Assembly: GCA_016859345.1 (NCBI GenBank)
Contig: CM029114.1
Location: forward strand, 16,262,001-16,326,000
DNA length: 64,000 nucleotides
Direction of reading: 5' to 3'
Source: Istiophorus platypterus
Taxonomy: Eukaryota > Chordata > Actinopteri > Istiophoriformes > Istiophoridae
Part shown: positions 12,072 through 21,697 of the stretch, piece after piece
Position numbering within the stretch: the stretch's first letter is position 1
How the letters are laid out: each line of letters begins with the position of its first letter
Program-made: the position numbers and the translations under genes
Notes under the pieces: model-generated
What the model was told of the DNA's origin: nothing
What the model saw: the letters and a program-made list of their open reading frames with translations, nothing else
Database searches by the model: none

Positions 12072-14039
12072 TGTTCTCGCGTGTGAAAGTCTGTTCAAAA
12101 CTGTATGTGCTTATACAGTTATACTGTCCTCACTGTCATCTTAGAATGAACATGGGTGATGTCTTCTATCTCTTCTTTTTATTTTTCTGACATCCCTTTT
12201 AAAACTTAACACTTCTCTCTCTGTCTGTAGGTGCTTTCGGTCATTGTTCACTGCAAAACAGAACAAAGAGCGGAACACATAGCATGTGAACTTGCATGGC
12301 TGTTAAGTGTACCTCCTCCAATAAACGAGGAAGGATGAGTGAGAGTCACAGTGTTCAGCGTAGCACAAAAAAGTGCTTGTGCATGCAGATCATGTACATT
12401 ATTGCAAACATTAACATTAATCTGCACTTATTTCTACATATGTGTGTCTTTATAAAATACCAAAATCACGTAAAGTATATGTCGATACTTGTCACTTGAT
12501 AAAAATATCAATCTCATCGCTTCAGACTCATAAGAAACATAAGAGTTTGTCATCATCAAAGCTGAAATAGTTGATCGTATTTAGGTGACCGTTAATGGCT
12601 TGTTGAGTGTAACAAAACAGACAACAACTATGTTTGTTAAGAATCAATTCCACTTAAAAATGACCCATTAATAACCCTCTCAATCCCAACAGTTACACTT
12701 ACTTTGTTATGTAAACAGACTGGCAGACTGCGCTGTGCCAGACTGGGTCTGAATGATGCCCTACATGAAAGCATCAGATAGCTGAATTAGTGTGACCAAC
12801 AGGATTCATTCTCGGTCATTTAGTCCGGATTTAGTAACCTGCAGAGTCAGGTTTTCTTTTTTTTCTCTTTTACTTCAGTGGCTTTTTCCGCTGTTTTATT
12901 TTCCCATTTTGTAATACTCTACTGCAGGCTTTGTAATGGCTTCAGACAGGAAATTGAACTTCTACTGGGTCTTGTGGTAGTACACTATCCCCTTCTGCCA
13001 TCCATGTGCACTCAGCCTTATCAAAAATAAGAGCGAACTCTCTTACTTTCTCTACTTTCTCGCGTTCCCTCCTCATTTTGCTGTCTCTCTCCTTCTGTGT
13101 CTCACCACTGTTATCTCACTTGACCAGTGCTGGAGGTCTGGGCAAAGCTCTGCTGTCAATCTTTCTGTCTTGTTATCCATAATTAGTGCACAGACCCTAT
13201 CTTCTTCTTTTCCGCCCCTAAATCCAAGCAGGCATTTCTTTCGTTGCTCAAGGCCAGTGTGTAAAACACTGTACCACTCTACATTACTCCTGTTACTATC
13301 CCTCCTTCCAATTTCTTACTTTACTTTCTTTCTTGTCTACAGCTCATGTTTTATATTTGGGCTTTGCCTAATTCAATCCCTGATTTTCTCCACCAGCTCT
13401 TTAGATCCTCTCATTCCCTCTCTCTCACAGTACAGTTTTTAATTTCTTTGATCCCCATTTTCTCCTTTGTTTTGCTCACTCACTTTCGAACTGTCCCTCG
13501 GTCTCGTTTTCCCCAGCATCACTTTCTTTTGCCCCCCCCCCTCATTTTCTTTCTGTTTGTTTAATTAGGTCGCTGATTGTCCTGTGATGTGTGGACTGCA
13601 TAGAAAAGCTGTCACAGGAGCTCACTTCTGGATCACTGCCCCCTCCTTCTCACCCTTTCTACTTCTCTTTCTCCCCCTTTCACAAACAACACTGTTGTAC
13701 TCACACATGCTCCCACTCACAGTGGGAGTTATGGCAATGCATTACACTTGGGGGTTGATTCACCAAACTGACTGGAAATTACCATAAGGGTCATCAAGTT
13801 TTAAGGGATATTTACAAACAAGATATTCGACAACATCATGTATATGAACACAGTTCTTTGCTTGGCGTCATCTTGGCCCCAGTCATTACGAAGGCCGACC
13901 TCCTGTGCTGTGTAAACACCCAGGTGTCTTTAAACCACAACACTGCTGCACTGATTTCTCTTTGTTGGCTCTGATGTCAGACGGAAAAGGGCCTGTGTTC
14001 TGCAGAACTGAAATGAAACATTTGTCTATTTTGGCTGTC
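12068..14039. other. Non-coding sequence, pyrimidine-rich in part
   Basis: 13020-13560 and 13640-13700 are rich in C and T on the + strand and generate Ser/Leu/Phe-rich frames with no homology. No splice-bounded exon recognised. Confidence 0.5.
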
Positions 14040-14212
14040 TGGGGGGGTTAAGACTTGATTTAGGGTTCAGGTAGAGTTAGGGTTGGGGTTGGGGAAGAGC
14101 ACTAAACTGCGAGGATTAAGGTTAGGGTAAAGGGCTAGGAAGTGCAATTTGTCGATGAGGGGTCCTCATGAATATTCTAAGACAAGGGTGTGTGTGTGTG
14201 TGTGTGTGCGTG

Positions 14213-14260
<48 letters not shown>

Positions 14261-14285
14261 TATGTGTGTGTGTGTGTTTGACTGG
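14040..14285 (+). repeat. TTAGGG-rich dispersed repeat joined to a (GT)n array
   Basis: 14045-14135 holds degenerate TTAGGG/GGTTGGGG units, followed by GGCTAGGAAGTGCAATTTGT and GGGGTCCTCATGAATA, then (GT)n at 14188-14278. This order (TTAGGG-like units, GGGCTAGG-A-TGCA, GGGTCCTCA, then GT repeat) is one I recognise as recurrent in fish introns, so this is more likely a dispersed element than a true interstitial telomere. Confidence 0.55.
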
Positions 14286-16378
14286 ATTTCCTGTGTTTAT
14301 GTCTGCATAGTGCATTTATATTCCATGCCCCTGGTCAATATCTCCTTCCATGGTTCAGAGTTTTCTCTTCTGTCTGTCAGACTAATTAGCCGCCATCGTT
14401 TCGATGTATCGTTTCAGGTCAATTCACATCAAGTACCCTCCTTACTGCTGAAGCTCTGTAATACTCTGTAATACTTGTTCAGCTCTGAACTGCAATAAAC
14501 ACCAGAGGCCTCTGATATAATGGTTAATGTTTGCAGCAAACTTAGAGTGTTGCCGTAGTATCCTCTTCTTCTTGAATTCTGTTCATCCCCTCCTGTGTTT
14601 TAGTCTCTTGCTCTCTCTCCCTCTCGCTTTCCAATCTTAGTTTTCAATCAGTCAGACTTGTCTTTATTTTTTTACTCACTCCCTCATTGATTCCCCTGCC
14701 ACCTGCTGTCCCAGTGGGCTGCTGTGGATTTGATAGATGGATTGTCTGGTTGTGTCATCAGGCCTTAATCTGCTGTCAGTCAGATGTTAGCCAGGCCTGC
14801 TCAGCATTCTAAGAAGATTCTCTATGTCTTTTCACCAGTGATCCTTTTTCAAAAGTGTGAACTCTTCAATGTAGATGCAAAGTTGGCATCTGAAAGTTAT
14901 ACTGTATAGGTCAGTTAACTAAGTTTGTCATTGCTGCAACAACAGCAAGCATCAGCTCATCACAGCACTGTATTGGCTAATATTTTACACATGTCAAACA
15001 TCCTGCAGTACCTCCATTCTGCCTTATCTTGCACAATTTTGCCAGGAAATAGGCCTACATGGCAGAAACAATAATCCATGTTTGTTTACATATACTGAAC
15101 TAATCCATCTATTCCTTATCTGTACCCACAAGCCAGTTTTAAATAACAATAAACATTATTCTGATATGCAACCACAGGTCATACTTATTTTAAAGTACTA
15201 TATCCAAATCTGCAAAAAACAAAAAATAGAGGAAAATAAAGATGGAAAAGAAAACAAACTCTGCAGCTGGTTCATTAATTGTTGGTGTAGTTTGCTGCAG
15301 ATGTTTGTAGATATTATTATTTTTCATGTTCCTGAAAACACTTTAGACTGCAATAGAATGAGTTTCAAGTTTTTGAACAGTGTAATGCAAGCAGGACCCA
15401 CTGATCTGTTGAGCCTATTAGATAAAATAAAAGTTCTTGTTTTTAATACACCTTAGTGCCTGTTTACAGGGAAAATTGGGGTTTGTACTTGACTTGACTG
15501 GGAAAATACAAAAATAGTTGAGTGCTCAGTTATGCTTCCATTTGTACTGTTGCTACTTACACTCTTAAAGTATACATGTATCCCAATCCATGTATTCATT
15601 AAGCGATAGCAAATGTGACCAACTTCTCACCACTCTCTAAATTTTTACTTAATTTTTATGGATGTAAATTTAATTTGGCTACAGTGAACTATTATTTGTC
15701 TGTGCCGAAGTGCATCTGCTCTGATTCAAGCATTGTGCGTATGATACTTGATAGTCATTCATAACCACGTGAGAGTACATTGTGTTCCTCCATAAACATA
15801 TGCAATCTAACCATGTGAACAGTAATCAATACCTCCACAACTGTGTGTGAGCTTTCCCTGCAGGCACCACTAACCCAGTGGCCTGTTTTCACTAATAATG
15901 CAGCCATACTGTCATCAGGAGATAGATTTTTCATGCTGTAGGAAGTGGCTCATCCTGCACATGTTTGAGCTACAGGATTCCTTCAAAATATTCTCTGTGT
16001 GGATACATTACTACTTGAGTTTCAATGTAACTAACATGTCTGTGGAAGCTGATTGAGTTTTGCTGTGAAGATTATTGTCCATTCTTGAAAGACAATATCT
16101 GTTTCACTAAATCTAAAGTAGCAAGAGATAATACTAGCACAAAATACCACAAATCTACTCTCCTACTGTTCTTGAATGTGTCAGGCTGTCTGCACAAAAT
16201 GGTTTTATATTGCCGCGTGGTTTAAGTGCAAGAATAAGTTTAAGGAACTCAACACAGAGCGGAGTTCCTTAAACTGCCTGATAGTACACACTTTAATGAC
16301 AAGAAGCCATTCCGTGACAAAATGTGAGTAATTTTTTATTTTCTTCTTCCCTTATGCTCACAAATGTGCACATTTGGG
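14286..16378. other. Non-coding sequence, no gene seen
   Basis: Includes an AT-rich 124-codon open frame at 15082-15456 that has no recognisable domain and unremarkable codon composition; I regard it as chance. A perfect short inverted repeat at 16238-16274 is listed separately. Confidence 0.5.
16238..16274. repeat. Perfect 13-bp inverted repeat (hairpin)
   Basis: GTTTAAGGAACTC at 16238-16250 and its exact reverse complement at 16262-16274 are separated by 11 nt. Pairing does not extend beyond the 13-bp arms, so this is too short for a microRNA precursor. It is not followed by a T-tract. Confidence 0.8.
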
Positions 16379-16664
16379 CAGCAGCTAACTTTTTTCTCTT
16401 TATCAACTAATCTGCCACTTTTATTGATTAGGTGATTCAATGTTTGGTCTTCAGAATGTCAGAAAACAGAAAAACATGTCAAAGATAGTTTCCCTGAGCA
16501 TTATATAATGTCTTCAGATGTCTTTGTTTGTCTACCAAACAGTCCAAAGCACAAAGATAATCAATGCACTATTATAGTGGAGTAAAAAACAGCAAATACT
16601 AAGGTTATTGTAAAAAAAAAGTGATTTGTAACTGATTAACTGACTATTTGTTCCTACTCTAGTG
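16379..16664 (-). repeat. Fish SINE-like dispersed repeat, copy 1 (minus orientation)
   Basis: Starts with GCAGCTAAC, runs through ATTGATTAGGTGATTCAATG and TTTGGTCTTCAGAATGTCAG, and ends at GACTATTTGTTCCTA. Read on the minus strand it has the same order of blocks as the copy at 60098-60505 (GCTGAAACAATTAGT at one end, GTTAGTTACAGCCC at the other). It is a common fish family rich in ATTAATCGATTAATCG-like units. Diverged and non-coding. Confidence 0.7.
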
Positions 16665-17481
16665 CAATTTTTTGTCCTTTTTATATATATTTGAGTGTAA
16701 ACGTGGGTTACTGTATGTGGCTGTTGCTATTTCTGTATTTGTTTATCCAGGGTATGTTTTACAGTCTGTGTGTGCATTGCCCCCTGATGACAAGTGCTGA
16801 TGTAGTGAAACAAAGTTGAAATGACATTTCGTTTAGATTTCTCTGCACTGTCATTCTCTTCATTTAAGTCTTTGCATTTTCCCTTTTGCTTCATGTGTCC
16901 TTTTCCTGTGTTTCCTTCATTTTCAGTCTCTCTCACTCTCTCCCTGACTTGCTCACTCTCATTCTACCTGAACCCTTCTTCTCACCCCCTCTACCATCTG
17001 TGTCGCCATTACAGTTTGTCTGACAAAGTTGTGCAGTTCATGCTTGCATGTTCTTAGATCGTAGGCTCTGTAACAGATGTGAACTACTCCTCTGAACCCT
17101 AGCTTTGTCTAATGATAGAGGATGATTGCGGTATCTAAAAAACAACATTTCAAATTATGTGCAGTTTTCATGATGCGAGAAATTATACATCTGTGAGTGC
17201 GCATAACTCAGTGGCCTCATCTGTCCATGCCATGATTCAGACTGGAGTTATGGAAATTATTAGCAGCCAGAGCACTGGAGCAACTAAAAGACTGTCATAG
17301 AGTGTTGAAGATCCAAGGCTGGTTGAAATGAGCAGTTAATGGATACATGGGAGAGCTGCTGCTATAATAGTCTGAAATGTGATTTACTGGTGAATAAAAA
17401 TATTGTCATGCCAAAACAATAAAAGTAAACAGCAGTAAGTGCGTACATTGAAGCATGTTTACAGTATATTCGAATTTGTGC

Positions 17482-17484
<3 letters not shown>

Positions 17485-17528
<44 letters not shown>
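17485..17528. repeat. (TG)n microsatellite
   Basis: About 42 bp of perfect TG, seen directly. Confidence 0.95.
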
Positions 17529-17529
<1 letters not shown>

Positions 17530-18320
17530 ATTAATCATATGTCCAGACCTCTGTCTATCTAGAGGAAGTAGCAGCAGAGATATTGCCATTAACTGTGCTA
17601 AACCCAGACAAGCAGTCTACCAACCCCCTGGCCCTTGAAGAGGTATCGCTGCCTCCTTTATTTCCCGTGAGCCTCTTCTGCTCTTTCCCTCTTATTCTGC
17701 TGAGCTTCTGTCTCTCTTGCTCGTTCCATCTCTACCCCCACCCTCTCCCTCTCTATCATTCGTCTTGCTGCATTGTGAACCCCAGCAGCTGGTTGAGAAT
17801 CCCCACTGAGCTGCTTCAGCTGAACTGTGCAATACACACATTTGTTAGGAATTTTTTTAATCCACACTGGATGTACTCAAGGGTATACGTGTTTGAAGGT
17901 ATGTACATATATATATATATATTTGCTTTGACCCTGTGCAGTATAATGCAGATTTCTTTTAATTTTTTTTTCAACTCTTCTTTTCCACCTATCCTCATCA
18001 CTTAAATACCACACCTCCCTTCACTCCATTCTACACCATTACAGAAAGTAATGTACTCATGTGATCCCCTCTTAGAATAACATTAACATAACTGTGTTTC
18101 ACTTTGTGAAAGCATGTTGTGAAACCTAGGCCCTTGGTCCATAACTATGTGTTGCCATCTGAATGGGGCAGGTAGACACGAATAGAATTGTAAATGGCTT
18201 CTGTGAAAGAGGGGAAAGGGGCCAGCCCTCTAACAAATTGCACATAAACAAATAGCCACTGGCCATTGGTTGATCCACTGCCAACGTCTCTCAGAAGTGA
18301 AGGAGAAAGAAACCGAGAGG

Positions 18321-18324
<4 letters not shown>

Positions 18325-18352
<28 letters not shown>
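18325..18352. repeat. (GA)n microsatellite
   Basis: Short perfect GA run, seen directly. Confidence 0.9.
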
Positions 18353-18355
<3 letters not shown>

Positions 18356-18596
18356 TATAGGATGCATTCCTTTCCACACTATTAAGTTTTATTTGGCTCT
18401 CTTAGCTTGGATCCTATCTTTTTCCTCCTCTTCATCATTCTCATCACCTCTCCCTGTTTTTCTCATAACAGCATCAGCATAAGACTCTTTGCAACAAGCA
18501 CTAGGACACAAACTGCTATGGCTCTCTGACAGAGGCAGAGCATGAGCCATGAAATTAACACTAGAACACTGAAAATATGCCAATGGCTGGAAGAGC

Positions 18597-18612
18597 AAGA
18601 GAGAGAGAGAGA

Positions 18613-18656
<44 letters not shown>
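18597..18656. repeat. (GA)n microsatellite
   Basis: About 60 bp of GA with one GGAA interruption. Ser/Leu-rich minus-strand frames here are repeat artefacts. Confidence 0.95.
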
Positions 18657-18657
<1 letters not shown>

Positions 18658-20934
18658 GGTAAGAAGGTAATACATAGACTGACATTTCCTTGTGATTTTA
18701 GCGGGATTAAGTTTTGGCTTAGCTGCCATCAGCTCTTTCCAGTCGTAGTTGATTCCGGTTACTGCGAAATGACATAAAGTGGTGAAACACCATACAAACC
18801 AGAAACCGATAAGGATACATATTCCCCGATGGTATGAGATTTTATCACCTTGAAGTTGACAATATGCATGAATTAAATTGAAAATATACAGAATGTTAAT
18901 CATATGTTTGAGTAAAACATACTGTTGAGGATAGACAGCCAGAATCTGAAATGATTTTTAAAAATGAAGGCAAAAAAAGCTAAAAACTAACAGAAGCTAT
19001 TATCCCTCTCTTTATATTTCAAGTAGCACCCTATGGCAGTAGAGTGTATTGTGATTTATGTTTCGGCTGTGTGGGGAATAGGCCCTTCAAATGTAAGTAG
19101 GACAACGGTATTAAGGGAAGTTCTCAGTTGACAGTGTCGGCTGAGAGCTGATCATAACGGCGGCTCGTTCAATCAGGCAAATGATGCAGAAATATAGCAA
19201 ATACATCTGTGAAAAAATGTGATGTGACACACACATCAGGCAGTTCCTGACAAAATATAAGGAACACAAGTATTTCAAGTGAGATTTAGAATTACTCTTG
19301 GCGATCTGTATGTAGGAACAAGACTTTATCCTCTACCCTGTGTCGCTTTGTGCCGCTCAGCTGAATCCAGGTCATCTCATTTTCTTCACAGAAAATATTT
19401 AACTTCACACAAATGTAGATACGCTGGCATACCACACTCTTTAACATGCTGAGATAATATAAATGTGTATAATCCTGTCCGCTATCACGCCATAGTGTGT
19501 AATTTCAGTTGTGGCCCAAGGGTAGTGCACAATGTGAAACCGTGGTCACATAATGTCAGAGCTTGTACAGTAAACTCAGGGTAATCAAGAGGAAAGGTGA
19601 ATGAAAGGTTGAATACAGGCTAACGAGATACTCAGTCATTAAAACAAGATGAATCTGAAAGCACAATTGCTCCTTTGAAAACAGAAGGCACTGACACCAC
19701 CACCTGTAACAGACATGATAGTTCCATTTTTGGAGCTCTAATTAGAAGAAGACTCTTCAGAGAGGACTCCAAGTTTCTTTATGAACCCCTGACTCTGACG
19801 AGAGCATTCGGTCAGCATTCAACTGGAATAGGAGCAAATTAAAACATACAAGTGAGGAGTATAAGACGTAGTGGCAGCTGAGAGGGTGATTGAAATCCCT
19901 TGTATAGCTGAGATAAGAGTTTAAAAAGAAAGGAATGGTAAATATCACCCCCTGGAGAGCACAACTTCTGTAGATTCTTTGAGGAATAAATTATATCCTT
20001 AATTGCAAGTGACACCTAGAGCGAGGAAATATTTACAAATGTGGAAGAAAAAAAAGAAAAAAAAAAAAGAATCGCAAAGATATTTTGCTTTTTACAATGG
20101 CTGGTGCAAAGGGAATTTGAAATTTGACTCTGCTCTGCATATCTAATCATAAAATTACTAAGATGTTATTTCTGTTGGTTTTAATAATACAAAAAAAACC
20201 TGTTACACATATGAAGCCTTGGAGTTTTGGCACATAATTTCCCCTTCGTCACATCGCTACGATCACATCTGTAAAACCTGCGTCTGTGTCTGCAAAATGT
20301 CAACTCTTTAAGAACGAGGGGGCAAGATACAAAAGTTTGTGTTTGTACTGAACACCATGCATTTTTGAAGGGATCTCATAAGGGATTTGAGGATTTTCCT
20401 GAACGTTGAACCGTATGATCCTGCAAATGAAATGAGAAACGTATGCGGTAGGTCACCTACGCCGAAATAACCCAAGTTTCACCGAAAAAAAGCCCCAATA
20501 TGTCCCCTGTGTGAGGGGTGAGAAGCTGGGGGTACGGGTCATATAACATCAGACTGGCTTGTGGCTGCAGCTCAAGGTATTTTCCTTCAGAAATGCATCA
20601 GTTGATTATTTTTCAACGATTAGTGATTGCGATGGGGCTCGATCGGTGTCTTTTCTTCTTAAAAGGAAACAGGACAGGAACAAGTGGCTTTTTTTTCTTT
20701 TCTTTTTTCCTCTGCACCCTTCACAGTTTCAGCGGAGTGAAATGAACTAAATGACTCTGCCACCGCTCCCCTTCTGCGTAACTGTGACTAAACCGGGGCG
20801 TCTTTCCTCTTCTCCCTAACCCGTGACGTGGAACCTGCTACATCACCGGCGACGGCGACCGCGGTCGCCCTCCTCCGCCTCCTCACGGCCCACGACGGCC
20901 GGCGGCCTCCTCGGCGGCCGTCGCCGGGCTCCCT

Positions 20935-20942
20935 ATGCAAAT
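20935..20942 (+). promoter_or_regulatory. Octamer motif (POU/Oct site)
   Basis: Exact ATGCAAAT within the CpG island, about 680 bp upstream of the start codon. FIP4 is reported as neural and retinal in fish and mouse, and POU factors act in neural progenitors, so the site is plausible; a single 8-mer match is weak evidence alone. Confidence 0.4.
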
Positions 20943-21031
20943 GCGGCCCGAGTGGGCGGCGGCCGAGCGAGGAGCAGCGACGCGGCCCGGCCCGGCCCAC
21001 GGAGGCCGGCTGCTAGGCAACCGCCCGCATG

Positions 21032-21115
21032 GAGGGGGGAGGAGGAGGAGGAGGAGGAGGAGGAGGAGGTGGTGAGGGAGGGAGGAGGAGGAGGAGGAGG
21101 AGGAGGAGGAGGAGA
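21032..21115. repeat. (GGA)n purine tract
   Basis: Two GGA-trinucleotide arrays separated by a short GGTGAGGGAGG linker, in the rab11fip4 CpG island. Homopurine on the + strand, so potentially triplex or G-quadruplex forming. Confidence 0.9.
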
Positions 21116-21277
21116 GATGGGGGAGGGAGGGGGCGGGGCCACCGATTCAACAACTGTTGCCTGATCTGAGCTCCGGAGAGTGTGAACGAGAGTCAGCCGG
21201 CAAACCAGGCTGCAAGGAGAGAGAGAGGGAGAGAAGAGGCGCACGGGAGTGAGGGTGTGAGGTGCAGAGCCCTAGTG

Positions 21278-21329
21278 TGTGTGTGTGTGAGAGAGAGAGA
21301 GAGTGTGTGAGTGAGAGTGTGTGTGAGAC

Positions 21330-21365
<36 letters not shown>
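21278..21365. repeat. (GT)n and (GA)n tracts in the probable 5' UTR
   Basis: Alternating TG and AG microsatellites about 250 bp upstream of the start codon, seen directly. Confidence 0.9.
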
Positions 21366-21368
<3 letters not shown>

Positions 21369-21484
21369 GCGTAGGAGAAGCCAGGCAGCCGGTGCGGTGT
21401 TTTAAAGTGAGCGGTGCATCTACCCCGCTCCTCTCTTTGGACTATACCACTATCAGGGACTCACCCTTCGGACTAACCCGACGC

Positions 21485-21525
21485 TTCCTCCTCCTCCTCC
21501 TCCTCCTCCTCCTCCTCCTCCTCCT
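21485..21525. repeat. (CTC)n trinucleotide array
   Basis: About 13 CTC units, pyrimidine-rich, in the probable 5' UTR of rab11fip4 about 100 bp before the start codon. Confidence 0.95.
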
Positions 21526-21619
21526 GCCTCTGATGGCAACACCTGTGTGTGGTGTTTGAGTGTGTGTGCGTGTGCGCGTCGCGCCGACAGACTGAGCCCC
21601 GGTGAACGGGGGCGGTTGT

Positions 21620-21697
21620 ATGACTTCGGTGGACGAGGCCTCGGCTGGTGGACACAGGGGGCCCGCGGACCATGGACTCCCCCCGCCAGTGAACGGG
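21620..21697 (+). CDS. rab11fip4: rab11fip4 coding exon 1 (short-isoform start)
   Basis: ATG at 21620 opens 26 codons ending PPPVNG at a clean donor (GGG|GTAAGC). The frame has a stop at 21593-21595 just upstream, so this is its first ATG. Exon 1 ends in phase 0, exactly what the acceptor at 32802 needs. The Kozak context is poor (T at -3), and a better-placed ATG at 21672 is out of frame, so the true start remains inferred; the next in-frame ATG is in exon 2 at about 32835. Confidence 0.65.

Larger units (their letters stand above)
16665..20819. other. Non-coding sequence upstream of the rab11fip4 short-isoform promoter
   Basis: No exon recognised on either strand. Contains GT, GA and CT microsatellites (listed separately) and poly-A tracts at 20045-20070. 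GC content rises sharply at its right end, where the CpG island begins. Confidence 0.5.

Noticed and set aside
11810..12190. 126-codon + frame with a long VC repeat
   Set aside because: Driven by the (GT)n microsatellite at 11985-12067.
14045..14135. Interstitial telomere repeat
   Set aside because: TTAGGG units are too few and degenerate, and the flanking order matches a dispersed fish repeat.
15082..15456. 124-codon + frame
   Set aside because: AT-rich, no recognisable domain; length is compatible with chance in 64 kb.
20823..21244. Arg/Gly/Pro/Glu-rich frames on both strands
   Set aside because: Products of the CpG island and GGA repeats. None links in phase to rab11fip4 exon 2 by a visible donor.
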